36,513 nucleotides of DNA from Thiobacillus denitrificans (GTDB lineage Bacteria; Pseudomonadota; Gammaproteobacteria; Burkholderiales; Thiobacillaceae). A program made the translations under genes and the position numbers. The stretch lies in assembly GCA_020723405.1 (NCBI GenBank), contig DYIY01000027.1, forward strand, positions 1 through 36,513, written 5' to 3'. Positions within the stretch are counted from its first letter, which is position 1; each line of letters begins with the position of its first letter. The notes beneath the pieces are model-generated. The model searched no databases, was not told the DNA's origin, and was given only the letters and a program-made list of their open reading frames with translations. Positions 15,578 to 24,817 of this stretch are shown here, piece by piece.

Positions 15578-16362
15578 CGGGTCACCATGTCAAGACGACG
15601 CAGGCGATACAAAGCCATCCCGAGAAAACAAACGACCAGGGTGGGTTCGAGGAAGTGCCGCAACGACGCCTCAGCCACCACGGGGTATCCGGAGAGAAAG
15701 GCCTCCCGAAGCAATTCCACGGCATGGAAGAGGGGGTTCCATGTGAGCCATTCCCGATACTCCTGGGGCAGCATGGATACCGGGAATAGCACTCCGGATA
15801 CGAAATAGAGCGGCAGGAACAGCATGCGGATGATGGGTTTAGCCTCAGGGCTGTAGTCGGCAAGAACGCTCAGCACCAGCCCCAGGCCAAACGCCATGGC
15901 AACCAATACACCCAGCAACATGAGGAACCCCAGGGGATCGGGCACGACGATGCGGTAGCCAAACCATATCAGTCCCACGACCATGGCCACCAGGACGAGG
16001 GTGTAAAGCACCACCTCCAGCAGGCTTCGGGAGAGAAAGACGTCCATGGGCTTGATGTGGCGGTAATTGAACAACCCCATGTTGGCATCCACGCCCTCCA
16101 TCAAGCGAGTGGCGATGCTGCGGAACATGATGTAAGGGACAATGCCGGCGAGTAAGAAAACAGGGAATTCCACCCCCGGCACGACCCGACCACGCAGGGT
16201 ACCGAAAATGACCATCAAGATGCTTAGATGGGCGACAGGCTCAAAAAAAAGCCAAGCCGCCCCCATCCGATGAGCTCCGAACCGTGTCTTCAACTCCCTC
16301 AACAGCAGCGCTATCACGACTGCTTTCTGGATTTGCCACGGAGTCCTTTTGGTTCCGTTCAC
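15574..16362 (-). CDS. kpsM: Capsule polysaccharide ABC transporter permease (KpsM-like, GTG start)
   Basis: A 262-residue ABC-2 membrane protein with about six membrane helices. Landmarks shared with KpsM/CtrC: LLLRELKTRFGAHRMGAAW near the N-terminus, EPVAHLSILMVIFG, FPVFLLAGIVPYIMF, GLFNYRHIKPMD, LFLPLYFVSGVLFPVSMLP, and WNPLFHAVELLREAF. The reading frame starts with GTG (16360-16362); a GAGAG lies about 5 bases upstream, and the resulting N-terminus matches the family. The overlapping ATG two bases away is out of frame and hits TGA at once. The 128 bases upstream hold no strong sigma70 promoter. A weak extended -10 (TGCGATAAC on the minus strand, near 16430) is the best candidate. Confidence 0.88.
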   Translation of the reverse strand: MNGTKRTPWQIQKAVVIALLLRELKTRFGAHRMGAAWLFFEPVAHLSILMVIFGTLRGRVVPGVEFPVFLLAGIVPYIMFRSIATRLMEGVDANMGLFNYRHIKPMDVFLSRSLLEVVLYTLVLVAMVVGLIWFGYRIVVPDPLGFLMLLGVLVAMAFGLGLVLSVLADYSPEAKPIIRMLFLPLYFVSGVLFPVSMLPQEYREWLTWNPLFHAVELLREAFLSGYPVVAEASLRHFLEPTLVVCFLGMALYRLRRLDMVTR

Positions 16363-16490
16363 ATCACTCTCAAATAAATGCCGTCGACATTCCGGCCATT
16401 ACCGGTTCGAGGACAGGCCCTTGACCAGTTATCGCATAAAATCCCCTGCCTAACGGACTGACCAGCAACCCTCCAACCAAGCAGGATCAG

Positions 16491-17192
16491 CTACAGCCTT
16501 TGCGCACAGAAAGACATCCTCGCCGCCTCCTTGAACCACTCCTCAGAGAAATCCACATCCTGGTACTCAAGGAAATAGGGACCACCCACCGTCCAATGTA
16601 CGTTCTTCACATCTGCGGGTGGTTCGGCGTATTCCCCCACCAGCCAGTTCCAGCGCACGTTGAGTTCACCGAGCTGGTCATCGGACAGCCAGGTGAAACG
16701 GTGCAGATCCATGGGGGTGGACGTATTGACCATCTCCGGCGTCACCACCCGGTTGGCCGGATGGCCGCAATTCCACAGCATCACCGACGACCAGTTCTTG
16801 CGCGGATACTTGTACTGTACCGTGTTGAGATATTTGATCTCGTCATGGGGTTCGTAATCGTGCTTGACGACGTAAAGTGCCTTGCCCGGTTCCTTGTCCA
16901 GCACCTCGAACATCTCGGCGATGTCGGTACGCAGCATCATGTCGCAATCAAAGAAGATGCCATAGCCCTGGTAATCGCACAGATAAGGCACCAGGAACCG
17001 GGTGAATGAGAACTCGTTGGATTGCTTGGGATCCCGGGGCCGGGTATAGATGCCCTTCAGGTTGGCCAGGTTGATGGGCACGATGGCCACGGGCCGGGAG
17101 GACTGGCGCAGGATGGAATGGACCATGGTATGCCAGGCCACACTTTCCACCTTGTCGTAGCCGATGAAGATTTTGATTACATCCTCGCGCAT
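16491..17192 (-). CDS. Glycosyltransferase-like protein with DxD motif
   Basis: 233 residues, cytosolic, no membrane segments. The pattern IKIFIGYDKVESVAWHTMVHSI at the N-terminus and the metal-binding FFDCDMML (DxD at 82-84), reached through SFTRFLVPYLCDYQGYGIF, resembles GT8-like nucleotide-sugar transferases. Downstream, WSSVMLWNCGHPAN and LSDDQLGELNVRWNWLVGEY fit the acceptor half of that fold. It is the first gene of the polysaccharide locus, 128 bases ahead of kpsM on the same strand and separated from nuoN by a hairpin. The ATG at 17190-17192 is preceded by GGGAATGAG. Donor and acceptor sugars are unknown, and whether it is co-transcribed with kps is not certain. Confidence 0.72.
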   Translation of the reverse strand: MREDVIKIFIGYDKVESVAWHTMVHSILRQSSRPVAIVPINLANLKGIYTRPRDPKQSNEFSFTRFLVPYLCDYQGYGIFFDCDMMLRTDIAEMFEVLDKEPGKALYVVKHDYEPHDEIKYLNTVQYKYPRKNWSSVMLWNCGHPANRVVTPEMVNTSTPMDLHRFTWLSDDQLGELNVRWNWLVGEYAEPPADVKNVHWTVGGPYFLEYQDVDFSEEWFKEAARMSFCAQRL

Positions 17193-17206
17193 GAACTCAT
17201 TCCCAA

Positions 17207-17247
17207 AGTGAAGCCTTCACTGGTCACGCATTCCAACTTTGATGGAA
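17207..17247 (-). promoter_or_regulatory. Two inverted repeats in the leader of the capsule-locus glycosyltransferase
   Basis: Just upstream of the start codon at 17192 lie a 15-base dyad AGTGAAGCCTTCACT (17207-17221, 7-base arms) and TTCCA-N7-TGGAA (17231-17247). They could be operator half-sites or leader hairpins. I see no convincing -35/-10 pair in the 165 bases between this gene and nuoN, so the promoter of the locus remains unplaced. Confidence 0.3.
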
Positions 17248-17325
17248 CGCACACATAGATTCTGGCTGGAATGTTAGCTCGATTCGGTTCCGCTGAGCGG
17301 ACACAGATGTCGAAATTTTTTACTG

Positions 17326-17353
17326 GCAGCATGGGGGTTTCCCCCTATGCTGC
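17326..17353 (-). terminator. Strong hairpin 4 bases after nuoN
   Basis: GCAGCAT-GGGGG-TTT-CCCCC-T-ATGCTGC forms a 12-bp stem with one bulged base, directly behind the nuoN stop (TAA at 17358-17360). On the minus-strand transcript it is not followed by a U-run but by CAGUAAAAAA, so it is not a textbook intrinsic terminator. It may be a 3'-end stabilising stem or work with Rho. Confidence 0.5.
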
Positions 17354-17357
17354 GGCT

Positions 17358-18803
17358 TTATTGCAGTGACATCTGCATCGCATAGGTACACAGCGTAATC
17401 AGCGGCTGAGGCAGAATGCCCAGCACCAGAACCGCGACACCGTTTGCCGACAGCAATGCCTGCATGTCCATGGCCGTGCGGATGGCCGGCGCGTCAGCCT
17501 TGGGCGCATCGAAGTACAGGATCTTCACCACACGCAGGTAGTAGAAGGCGCCGATCAGGGAGAACATGACCGCCACCACGGCCAGCCACAGGAAACCGGC
17601 GCCCACCAGGGATTGCAGGATGGACAGCTTGGCGTAAAAGCCCACGAAGGGCGGGATGCCGGCCATGGAGAACATGAGGATGGCCATGAGGGCAGCCAGC
17701 CAGGGGTGGCGGCTGTTGAGACCCTTGAAGTCTTCCAGGTTCTCCGCTTCCTGGCCGTTCTGGGACAGGTAGACCACGATGCCGAAGCTGCCCAGGCTCA
17801 TGAGCACGTAGGCGATGGCGTAGAACAGGCCGGCGGTATAGCCGGCAAAGGTGCCGGACAAAATACCCAGGAGCAGGAAGCCCATGTGAGAAATGGTGGA
17901 GTAGGCCAGCATGCGCTTGATGTTGCTCTGCATGATGGCGGCCAGGTTGCCGATGGCCAGGGACAGGACGGCCATCACCGCCAGCATGCCCTGCCAGTCG
18001 CCGACGGCCGGTTGCAGGCCGTCCACCAGCAGGCGCATGGCGAAGGCGAAAGCAGCCAGCTTGGGGGCGGAACCGATGAACAGGGTGACTGCCGTGGGAG
18101 CGCCCTGGTAAATGTCTGGCACCCACATGTGGAAGGGGGCCACGCCCAACTTGAAGCCCAGGCCGGCCACCAGGAAGACCAGACCGAAGGCCAGGATGAC
18201 CTTGTCCTTCACCCCGGCCTGGAGGATGGTGGCAATTTCCGGCAGGGACAGGGAGCCGGTCAGGCCGTAGATCATGGACATGCCATATAGCAGCAGGCCG
18301 GAGGCCAGGGCCCCCAACACGAAGTACTTCATGGCCGCTTCCGTGGCCCGGGCCGAATCCCGTTGCAGGGCCACCAGGGCATACAGGGAGAGCGACAGGA
18401 CTTCCAGGCCCACGTAGAGCACCAGGAGGTGGTTGGCCGAGATCATCACCATCATGCCCAGCACGGCGAACAGGGCCAGCACGAAGAATTCGCCACGGAA
18501 CAGTTGGCGCTCTTCCAGATAGCGGCGGGAGTAGACCACGGAGGCCATGGCCGCCAGGTAGGCCATGAGCTTGAGCACGTCGCCCATGGCGTCGTCCACG
18601 AACTGGCCGGAGAAGGTGGTCTGCACCTGGGGCACGCTGGTGAAGGCGGTGATGGCCGCCGCCCCCAGCAGGGTGAACAGGGTCATGCCGTAGGCCAGGT
18701 AGCGGTCCTTGGTCAGGGCTTCGGCCAGCAGGATGACGCAGGCCATGGTCAGGACGAAGAGCTCCGGCAGGGCCGGGTAGAGATCGGGGATGGGGAAGGT
18801 CAT
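17358..18803 (-). CDS. nuoN: NADH-quinone oxidoreductase subunit N
   Basis: A 481-residue antiporter-like membrane subunit of complex I, with about 14 membrane helices. The proton-path residues are present: E134 in [14 protein letters not shown] and K218 in [17 protein letters not shown]. The length matches NuoN. It is the last gene of the nuo operon and starts 25 bases after the nuoM stop. A stable hairpin follows its stop codon. It lies inside the inner membrane arm and takes part in proton pumping coupled to NADH oxidation. Confidence 0.97.
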   Translation of the reverse strand: MTFPIPDLYPALPELFVLTMACVILLAEALTKDRYLAYGMTLFTLLGAAAITAFTSVPQVQTTFSGQFVDDAMGDVLKLMAYLAAMASVVYSRRYLEERQLFRGEFFVLALFAVLGMMVMISANHLLVLYVGLEVLSLSLYALVALQRDSARATEAAMKYFVLGALASGLLLYGMSMIYGLTGSLSLPEIATILQAGVKDKVILAFGLVFLVAGLGFKLGVAPFHMWVPDIYQGAPTAVTLFIGSAPKLAAFAFAMRLLVDGLQPAVGDWQGMLAVMAVLSLAIGNLAAIMQSNIKRMLAYSTISHMGFLLLGILSGTFAGYTAGLFYAIAYVLMSLGSFGIVVYLSQNGQEAENLEDFKGLNSRHPWLAALMAILMFSMAGIPPFVGFYAKLSILQSLVGAGFLWLAVVAVMFSLIGAFYYLRVVKILYFDAPKADAPAIRTAMDMQALLSANGVAVLVLGILPQPLITLCTYAMQMSLQ

Positions 18804-18828
18804 GGCGCGCTAATCCGCTTTTTTCGCC

Positions 18829-20319
18829 TCAGTAGGCCAGCTTGCTGTGGGCCACGTGTTCCAGCAGGTTGTTCACCGAGGCGTGCATCACTTCGGTGAA
18901 CGGCAGGGGATAGACGCCCATGCCCAGCACGCACACGGCCAGCAGGAACAGCACGATGAATTCACGGGAATTGATGTCAGTCAGTTTTGCCACGTGGGGG
19001 TTGGCCACCGGGCCGAACACCACCCGCTTGTACATCCACAGGGTGTAGGCTGCGCCGAAGATCAGGGTGGTGGCGGCCAGGAAGGCCCACCAGAAGTTCA
19101 CCTGCACGGCCCCCAGCACCACCATGAATTCGCCCACGAAACCCGAGGTGGCCGGCAGGCCGGCGTTGGCCATGGCGAACAGCATGAAGAAGGCGGCGAA
19201 CCTGGGCATGGTGTTCACCACGCCGCCGTAGTCGGCAATCTGCCGGGAATGGACCCGGTCATACATGACGCCGACGCAGAGGAACATGGCAGCCGAGACG
19301 AAGCCGTGGGAGATCATCTGGATCAGGCCGCCCTCGATGCCCAGGGGGTTGAAAAGGAAGAAGCCCAGGGTCACGAAGCCCATGTGGGCGATGGAGGAGT
19401 AGGCGATGAGCTTCTTCATGTCCGACTGGACCAGGGCCACCAGGCCGATGTACACCACCGCCACCAGGGACAGGGTGACGATGAGCCAGGTCAGCTCGTG
19501 GGCCGCGTCCGGCACGATGGGCAGGATGAAGCGAAGGAAACCGTAGGCGCCCACCTTCAGGGTGATGGCCGCCAGCACCACGGAACCGCCGGTAGGGGCT
19601 TCCACGTGGGCGTCGGGCAACCAGGTGTGCACCGGCCACATGGGCACCTTCACGGCGAAGGCGAAGAAGAAGGCCACGAACAGCAGGATCTGGGCAGTCA
19701 TGGTCAGGGGCAGCTTGTGCCAGGCCAGGATCTCGAAGCTGCCGCCGCTCTGGAAGAACAGGTAGACCAGGCCCACCAGCATGAGCAGGGAGCCCAGCAG
19801 GGTGTAGAGGAAGAACTTGATGGCCGCGTAGACCCGGTTGGGGCCGCCCCACATGCCGATGATCAGGTACAGGGGGATCAGCATGGCTTCGAAGAACAGG
19901 TAGAACAACACCCCGTCCAGGGCCGAGAACACGCCGTTGAGCAGGCCCGACTGGATGAGGAAGGCGGCCATGTACTGGGCCACCTTGTCCTTGATCACGT
20001 CCCAGCCGGCCAGCACCACCAGGATGGTGGTGAAACTGTTGAGCAGGATGAAGGGCATGGAGATGCCGTCCACCCCCAACCGGTAGTGGATGTTGAATTG
20101 CGGCACCCACCCGGCCAACTCGGTGAACTGCATGGCCGACGTGGCATTGTCGAAGCCCGTCCACAGGGGAATCGTCACCAGGAAACCCAGGACTGAACCC
20201 ACCAGAGCCAGGGTACGCTGGCCGTCGGCGTTCCTGTCCCCCCCCGTGGCCAGGATGAGCACTCCGGCCAGGATGGGCACCCAGATGGCAAGGCTGATGA
20301 GGCCGATCCCTTCAAGCAT
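18829..20319 (-). CDS. nuoM: NADH-quinone oxidoreductase subunit M
   Basis: A 496-residue antiporter-like proton-pumping subunit of the complex I membrane arm. Key residues E144 (FFEAMLIPLYLIIGMWG) and K224 (VKVPMWPVHTWLPDAHVEAPT) are conserved, as is the following LKVGAYGFLRF helix. The start ATG at 20317-20319 follows the nuoL stop by 12 bases and has GGAAAAG upstream. A G8 run (20238-20245) encodes part of ATGGD near the N-terminus. Such a run in an essential-type gene warns against over-reading homopolymers elsewhere in this GC-rich DNA. Confidence 0.97.
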   Translation of the reverse strand: MLEGIGLISLAIWVPILAGVLILATGGDRNADGQRTLALVGSVLGFLVTIPLWTGFDNATSAMQFTELAGWVPQFNIHYRLGVDGISMPFILLNSFTTILVVLAGWDVIKDKVAQYMAAFLIQSGLLNGVFSALDGVLFYLFFEAMLIPLYLIIGMWGGPNRVYAAIKFFLYTLLGSLLMLVGLVYLFFQSGGSFEILAWHKLPLTMTAQILLFVAFFFAFAVKVPMWPVHTWLPDAHVEAPTGGSVVLAAITLKVGAYGFLRFILPIVPDAAHELTWLIVTLSLVAVVYIGLVALVQSDMKKLIAYSSIAHMGFVTLGFFLFNPLGIEGGLIQMISHGFVSAAMFLCVGVMYDRVHSRQIADYGGVVNTMPRFAAFFMLFAMANAGLPATSGFVGEFMVVLGAVQVNFWWAFLAATTLIFGAAYTLWMYKRVVFGPVANPHVAKLTDINSREFIVLFLLAVCVLGMGVYPLPFTEVMHASVNNLLEHVAHSKLAY

Positions 20320-20331
20320 GTGTCTTTTCCG

Positions 20332-22347
20332 TTACTGGGCCCGGGCGAACACGGCGGCCAACAACAGGGCGCCGACGATCATCGCAAAGGCATAGTGGTA
20401 GATGTAACCGGTTTGCAGATGGCGCACCACGTTGGCGATATGACCCACCAGGCGGGCAGTGCCGTTCACCAGGGTGCCGTCGATGCCTGCCACGTCGCCC
20501 CAGCGCCATAGGCGCCCGCCGAGGAAGCGGGCACCGCCGGCGAAGAACCAATCGTTGAAGTCATCGAAGCCGTACTTCTTCTCCAGGATCAGGTAGATCA
20601 GGGCGAAGCGTTTCTGAATGGCGGCGGGGATGTCGGGACGCTTCATGTAGAAGAACCAGGCCATGCCCACGCCGGCGACGGCCAGCCAGAAGGGCAGCGT
20701 GATGAGGGCATGGGTGGCCATGCCCATGGCGCCGTGGAAATGGTGTTCCAGCTCCGCCATGGCACCGTGGTTGGGAGTCACCAGGATGGCGTGGCCGAAC
20801 CAGTTGCCGAACAGCAGGGGCTCGATGGTGATGAAGCCGATGGCCAGAGAGGGAATGGCCAGCAGCACCAGAGGCAGCCACACCACCCAGGGGGTTTCGT
20901 GGGGCACGCTGTGGCCCCCGTGATGATGGCCGTGGGCGTCGCCGTCCTTGTCCGCCTCGTGGTCGTGGGTATCGTGGGCCTGCTTGAACCGCTCCTTGCC
21001 GTGGAACACCAGGAAATACATGCGGAAGGAATAGAAAGCGGTAACGAAAACCCCCAGGGTCACGGCGAAGTAGGCGAAACCGGACCCGGGCAGCGCAGAG
21101 AACTTCACCGCTTCGATGATGGAATCCTTGGAGTAGAAACCGGACAGGAAGGGCGTTCCGATCAGGGCCAGGGAACCGATCAGGGAGGTGATCCAGGTGA
21201 TGGGCATGTACTTGCGCAGTCCGCCCATGTTGCGGATGTCCTGGTCGTGGTGCATGCCGATGATCACGGAACCGGCGGCCAGGAACAGCAGGGCCTTGAA
21301 GAAGGCGTGGGTCATCAGGTGGAAGATGGCCACCGAGTAGGCGGACGCCCCCAGGGCCACGGTCATGTAGCCCAACTGGGACAGGGTGGAGTAGGCCACC
21401 ACCCGCTTGATGTCGTTCTGGATCACGCCGAGGAAGCCCATGAACAGGGCGGTGATGGCGCCGATGACCATGACGAAGTTGAGGGCCGTGTCCGACAGCT
21501 CGAACAGGGGTGACATGCGGGTCACCATGAAGATGCCGGCGGTCACCATGGTGGCGGCATGGATCAGTGCGGAGATGGGGGTGGGGCCTTCCATGGAGTC
21601 GGGCAGCCAGACGTGCAGGGGGAACTGGGCCGACTTGCCCATGGCGCCGATGAACAACAGGATGCAGATGACCGTGAGCAGGCTCCAGGTGTGGCCTTCC
21701 CAGATGCTGATGGTCTGGTTGGCCATCTGGGGGGCCTGCTGGAACACCTGGGCGTAATCCAGGGTGCCGAAGTGGGCCAGGACCAGGCCGATGCCCAGCA
21801 GGAAGCCGAAGTCGCCGACGCGGTTGACCAGAAACGCCTTCAGGTTGGCGTAGATGGCCGTTTCCCGGGTGTACCAGAAGCCGATCAGCAGGTAGGACAC
21901 CAGGCCCACCGCCTCCCAGCCGAAGAACAACTGGAGGAAGTTGTTGCTCATGACCAGCATGAGCATGGAGAAGGTGAACAGGGAAATGTAGCTGAAGAAG
22001 CGCTGGTAGCCCGGGTCATCGGCCATGTAGCCGATGGTGTAGATATGCACCATGAGGGACACGAAGGTCACCACCAGCATCATGAGCACGGTGAGGCGAT
22101 CGATGAGGAAACCGATCTCCAGGGAAATGTCGCCGCTGGTGATCCAGGTGTAGACCGGCCCGTTGTAGGTGTTGCCCGCCTGCACGTCCTGGAAGATCAG
22201 CAGGGAGGCCAGGAAGGCGATGGCCACGCCGGTGATGGTCACCACGTGGGCACCGGTGCGGCCGATGGCCTTGCCGAACAGGCCGGCGATGACCGCGCCG
22301 GCCAGGGGGGCCAGGGGAACCGTCAGGTAAAGGGTGTGCATATCCAT
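20332..22347 (-). CDS. nuoL: NADH-quinone oxidoreductase subunit L
   Basis: The 671-residue largest membrane subunit of complex I: an antiporter-like core plus the long lateral helix and C-terminal anchor. Conserved E145 (GWEAVGLVSYLLIGFW) and K238 (GKSAQFPLHVWLPDSMEGPTP) mark the proton channel. An unusual feature is a histidine-rich hydrophilic loop at residues 458-483, with nine His among 26 residues including GHHHGGH. The nuoK stop lies 4 bases upstream. Either of two nearby ATGs (MDMHTL) could serve as start; the first gives the length quoted. Confidence 0.97.
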   Translation of the reverse strand: MDMHTLYLTVPLAPLAGAVIAGLFGKAIGRTGAHVVTITGVAIAFLASLLIFQDVQAGNTYNGPVYTWITSGDISLEIGFLIDRLTVLMMLVVTFVSLMVHIYTIGYMADDPGYQRFFSYISLFTFSMLMLVMSNNFLQLFFGWEAVGLVSYLLIGFWYTRETAIYANLKAFLVNRVGDFGFLLGIGLVLAHFGTLDYAQVFQQAPQMANQTISIWEGHTWSLLTVICILLFIGAMGKSAQFPLHVWLPDSMEGPTPISALIHAATMVTAGIFMVTRMSPLFELSDTALNFVMVIGAITALFMGFLGVIQNDIKRVVAYSTLSQLGYMTVALGASAYSVAIFHLMTHAFFKALLFLAAGSVIIGMHHDQDIRNMGGLRKYMPITWITSLIGSLALIGTPFLSGFYSKDSIIEAVKFSALPGSGFAYFAVTLGVFVTAFYSFRMYFLVFHGKERFKQAHDTHDHEADKDGDAHGHHHGGHSVPHETPWVVWLPLVLLAIPSLAIGFITIEPLLFGNWFGHAILVTPNHGAMAELEHHFHGAMGMATHALITLPFWLAVAGVGMAWFFYMKRPDIPAAIQKRFALIYLILEKKYGFDDFNDWFFAGGARFLGGRLWRWGDVAGIDGTLVNGTARLVGHIANVVRHLQTGYIYHYAFAMIVGALLLAAVFARAQ

Positions 22348-22351
22348 GGAA

Positions 22352-22657
22352 TCAGCCCTTCAACCGGTCGAGTTCATCCACGTTGATGGTGCGCAGATTG
22401 CGGAACAGCACCACCAGGATGGCCAGGCCGATGGCGGACTCGGCCGCCGCCACGGTGAGGATGAAGAACACGAACACCTGGCCCGCCGTGTCGTCCAGGT
22501 AGCGGGCGAAGGCGATGAAGTTGGTGTTCACCGCCAGCAGCATCAGTTCGATGGCCATGAGCAGGATGATGACGTTCTTCCGGTTGAGGAAGATGCCCAC
22601 CACGCTGATGGCGAACAGGATGGAACCCAGGATCAGGTAATGGTTCAGGCCGATCAT
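22352..22657 (-). CDS. nuoK: NADH-quinone oxidoreductase subunit K
   Basis: 101 residues, three membrane helices, the standard size for NuoK. The two buried glutamates important for proton translocation are E37 ([13 protein letters not shown]) and E73 ([13 protein letters not shown]). The [17 protein letters not shown]-terminus is typical. Its ATG overlaps the nuoJ stop by four bases (ATGA), and nuoL starts 4 bases after its stop, so the three genes are translationally coupled. Confidence 0.97.
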   Translation of the reverse strand: MIGLNHYLILGSILFAISVVGIFLNRKNVIILLMAIELMLLAVNTNFIAFARYLDDTAGQVFVFFILTVAAAESAIGLAILVVLFRNLRTINVDELDRLKG

Positions 22658-23274
22658 TCGTCGTCCTCGGTTTTCGGCGGTTCGGGCTTCACCGGTTTCA
22701 TGGACACCATGCGGATGCGATCGGCCCGCTTCACCTTCACCTGGGCCGCCGGATTGATCTGCTTGTTGCCCGGCCGCTTACGGTGGGTCAGGGCGATGGC
22801 CGCCACCATGGCCACCAGCAGCAGCACGGCCGCCAGTTCGAAGGGATAGACGTAGTCGGTGTAGAGCAGGCGGCCCAGTTCCGTGATGTTGCTGTAGTCG
22901 GCCGGATGGGGCGCGGGCTGGGCCAGGCCCAGGTCCTTGCCGCCCAGCACCATGACCATTTCCACCACCATCAGGCCGGCCACCAGGATCCCCGCCGGCA
23001 GGTAGCTCCAGAAGCCCTTGCGCAGTTCCTCCAGGTTGATGTCCAGCATCATCACCACGAACAGGAACAGCACCATGACCGCGCCGATGTACACCAGCAC
23101 CAGGGTGATGGCCAGAAACTCCGCCTCCAGCAGCATCCACAGGCCGGCGCCGGTGAAGAAGGCCAGCACCAGGGCCAGGGCCGCGTGGACCGGATTGCGC
23201 GCCGTGATCACGCGCAGGGACGCCAGGATGAGGATGGCGGAGAGGAAGTAGAAAACGAAGCTCGTGAATTCCAT
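22654..23274 (-). CDS. nuoJ: NADH-quinone oxidoreductase subunit J
   Basis: 206 residues with five membrane helices in the first 170 residues, including the conserved [18 protein letters not shown] helix (pi-bulge region) and [16 protein letters not shown]. The C-terminal tail is highly charged ([10 protein letters not shown]...[11 protein letters not shown]). I chose the ATG at 23272-23274 because the family begins MEF. An in-frame GTG at 23287-23289 overlaps the nuoI stop as GTGA and would add five residues; it has no ribosome-binding site of its own but cannot be excluded. Confidence 0.95.
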   Translation of the reverse strand: MEFTSFVFYFLSAILILASLRVITARNPVHAALALVLAFFTGAGLWMLLEAEFLAITLVLVYIGAVMVLFLFVVMMLDINLEELRKGFWSYLPAGILVAGLMVVEMVMVLGGKDLGLAQPAPHPADYSNITELGRLLYTDYVYPFELAAVLLLVAMVAAIALTHRKRPGNKQINPAAQVKVKRADRIRMVSMKPVKPEPPKTEDDE

Positions 23275-23285
23275 GAAGGGGCCCG

Positions 23286-23777
23286 TCACCGATACTTGGC
23301 GTCTTGTGCCCGGTCCCGGGCGATCTGTTCTTCGTACTGGTCCCCCACCGCCAGGAGCATGTCCTTGGTGTAGTAGAGGTCGCCGCGCTTCTCCCCGTGG
23401 TATTCCAGGATGCGGGTTTCAACGATGGCGTCCACCGGGCAGGCTTCCTCGCAGAAGCCGCAGAAGATGCACTTGGTCAGGTCGATGTCGTAGACCGTGG
23501 TGCGCCGGGTGCCGTCGGCCCGCTGCTCGGACTCGATCTTGATGGCCATGGCCGGACACACCGCCTCGCACAGCTTGCAGGCGATGCAGCGTTCCTCGCC
23601 ATTGGGGTAGCGGCGCTGGGCGTGGAGGCCGCGGAAACGGGGGCTCTGGGGGGTCTTCTCTTCCGGGAACTGGACCGTGATCTTGCGGGCGAAGAGGAAC
23701 TTGCCCGTGAGGGCCATGCCCTTCACCAGTTCGGTGAGCAGGAAGGTGTCGAAGAAGGACTTGATCGATTTCAGCAT
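23286..23777 (-). CDS. nuoI: NADH-quinone oxidoreductase subunit I (2x[4Fe-4S])
   Basis: A 163-residue ferredoxin-like subunit carrying clusters N6a and N6b. Two complete CxxCxxCxxxCP motifs are present: C64-C67-C70-C74 ([12 protein letters not shown]) and C103-C106-C109-C113 ([12 protein letters not shown]). The amphipathic N-terminal helix, which rests on the membrane arm, precedes them. At 163 residues it matches the short betaproteobacterial and mitochondrial-type NuoI. It begins 10 bases after nuoH. Confidence 0.97.
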   Translation of the reverse strand: MLKSIKSFFDTFLLTELVKGMALTGKFLFARKITVQFPEEKTPQSPRFRGLHAQRRYPNGEERCIACKLCEAVCPAMAIKIESEQRADGTRRTTVYDIDLTKCIFCGFCEEACPVDAIVETRILEYHGEKRGDLYYTKDMLLAVGDQYEEQIARDRAQDAKYR

Positions 23778-23787
23778 CGCAGCCTCC

Positions 23788-24816
23788 TCAGTGGAACAGG
23801 TAACCCAGGGGGGTCTGCATGGCCGCGCCCACCACGATGATCCACACCAGGGTCACCGGGATGAACACCTTCCAGCCCAGGCGCATGATCTGGTCGTAGC
23901 GGTAGCGGGGGAAGGTGGCACGGAACCAGAGGAACAGGAAGAGCACGAAGCTCATCTTGGCGAACATCCACAGGATGCCGTCGGGCAGGAAGGGCAAGGG
24001 GGAGTACCAGCCGCCCAGGAACATGACGCTGGTGAGGCCGGCGATGAGGATCATGTTGGCGTATTCCGCCAGGAAGAACACGGCGAAGGCCATGCCCGAG
24101 TATTCCACGTGGAAGCCGGCCACGATTTCCGATTCCCCTTCGGCCACGTCGAAGGGCGCCCGGTTGGTTTCCGCCACGCCGGAGATCAGATAGACCAGGA
24201 ACAGGGGGAACAGGGGCAGGAAGTACCAGTGCCAGAAGCCGCCCTCCTGGCCCTTGACGATGTCCACCAGGTTCAGGCTCTGGGAGGCCATGAGCACCCC
24301 CACCAGGGCGAAACCCATGGCGATCTCGTAGGACACGATCTGGGCCGAGGAGCGCAGGGCCCCCAGGAAGGCGTACTTGGAGTTGGACGCCCAGCCGGCG
24401 ATCACCACGCCGTACACGCCCATGGAGGTGATGGCCATGATGTAGAGCAGGCCGGCGTTGATGTCGGCCAGGACCAGGTCCTCGGTGAAGGGGAACACGG
24501 CCCAGGCCGCCAGGGCCGGGGCGATGGCCAGCACCGGCCCGAGGAAGAACAGGCCCTTGTTGGCACCGCTGGGGACGATGATTTCCTTGAACATCAGCTT
24601 CACCGCGTCGGCGATGGGCTGCAACAGACCGATGGGGCCCACCCGGTTGGGGCCGATGCGCACCTGCATATAGCCGATGATCTTGCGCTCGGCATAGGTG
24701 AGATAGGCCACGCAGAGCATCAGGGGCAGCACCAGGACCAGGATCTTCACCAGGGTCCACAGGGGCAGCCAGACGGGCCCCAGGAACTCGGCGACGGGTG
24801 CGAGCAAGGCTTCCAT
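23788..24816 (-). CDS. nuoH: NADH-quinone oxidoreductase subunit H
   Basis: A 342-residue membrane subunit with eight or so helices that lines the quinone chamber. Signature segments are [20 protein letters not shown] near the N-terminus and [20 protein letters not shown] in the middle (acidic E-channel loop). The ATG at 24814-24816 lies one base after the nuoG stop (TGACATG), and GTGGAGAA inside the end of nuoG serves as ribosome-binding site. The frame is open 13 codons further upstream, but that part is the tail of nuoG read in another frame. Confidence 0.96.
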   Translation of the reverse strand: MEALLAPVAEFLGPVWLPLWTLVKILVLVLPLMLCVAYLTYAERKIIGYMQVRIGPNRVGPIGLLQPIADAVKLMFKEIIVPSGANKGLFFLGPVLAIAPALAAWAVFPFTEDLVLADINAGLLYIMAITSMGVYGVVIAGWASNSKYAFLGALRSSAQIVSYEIAMGFALVGVLMASQSLNLVDIVKGQEGGFWHWYFLPLFPLFLVYLISGVAETNRAPFDVAEGESEIVAGFHVEYSGMAFAVFFLAEYANMILIAGLTSVMFLGGWYSPLPFLPDGILWMFAKMSFVLFLFLWFRATFPRYRYDQIMRLGWKVFIPVTLVWIIVVGAAMQTPLGYLFH

Positions 24817-24817
24817 G

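Noticed and set aside
16363-16490. TTGACC near 16421 followed by TAAAAT as a plus-strand promoter
   Set aside because: The spacer is only 10 bases and no plus-strand gene follows.
20238-20245. G8 run in nuoM as a phase-variation site
   Set aside because: It lies in a core respiratory gene, is only eight bases long and is expected at times in GC-rich DNA.
23275-23289. GTG at 23287-23289 as the nuoJ start
   Set aside because: It overlaps the nuoI stop neatly, but the family begins at MEF, which fits the ATG at 23272-23274; kept only as an alternative.
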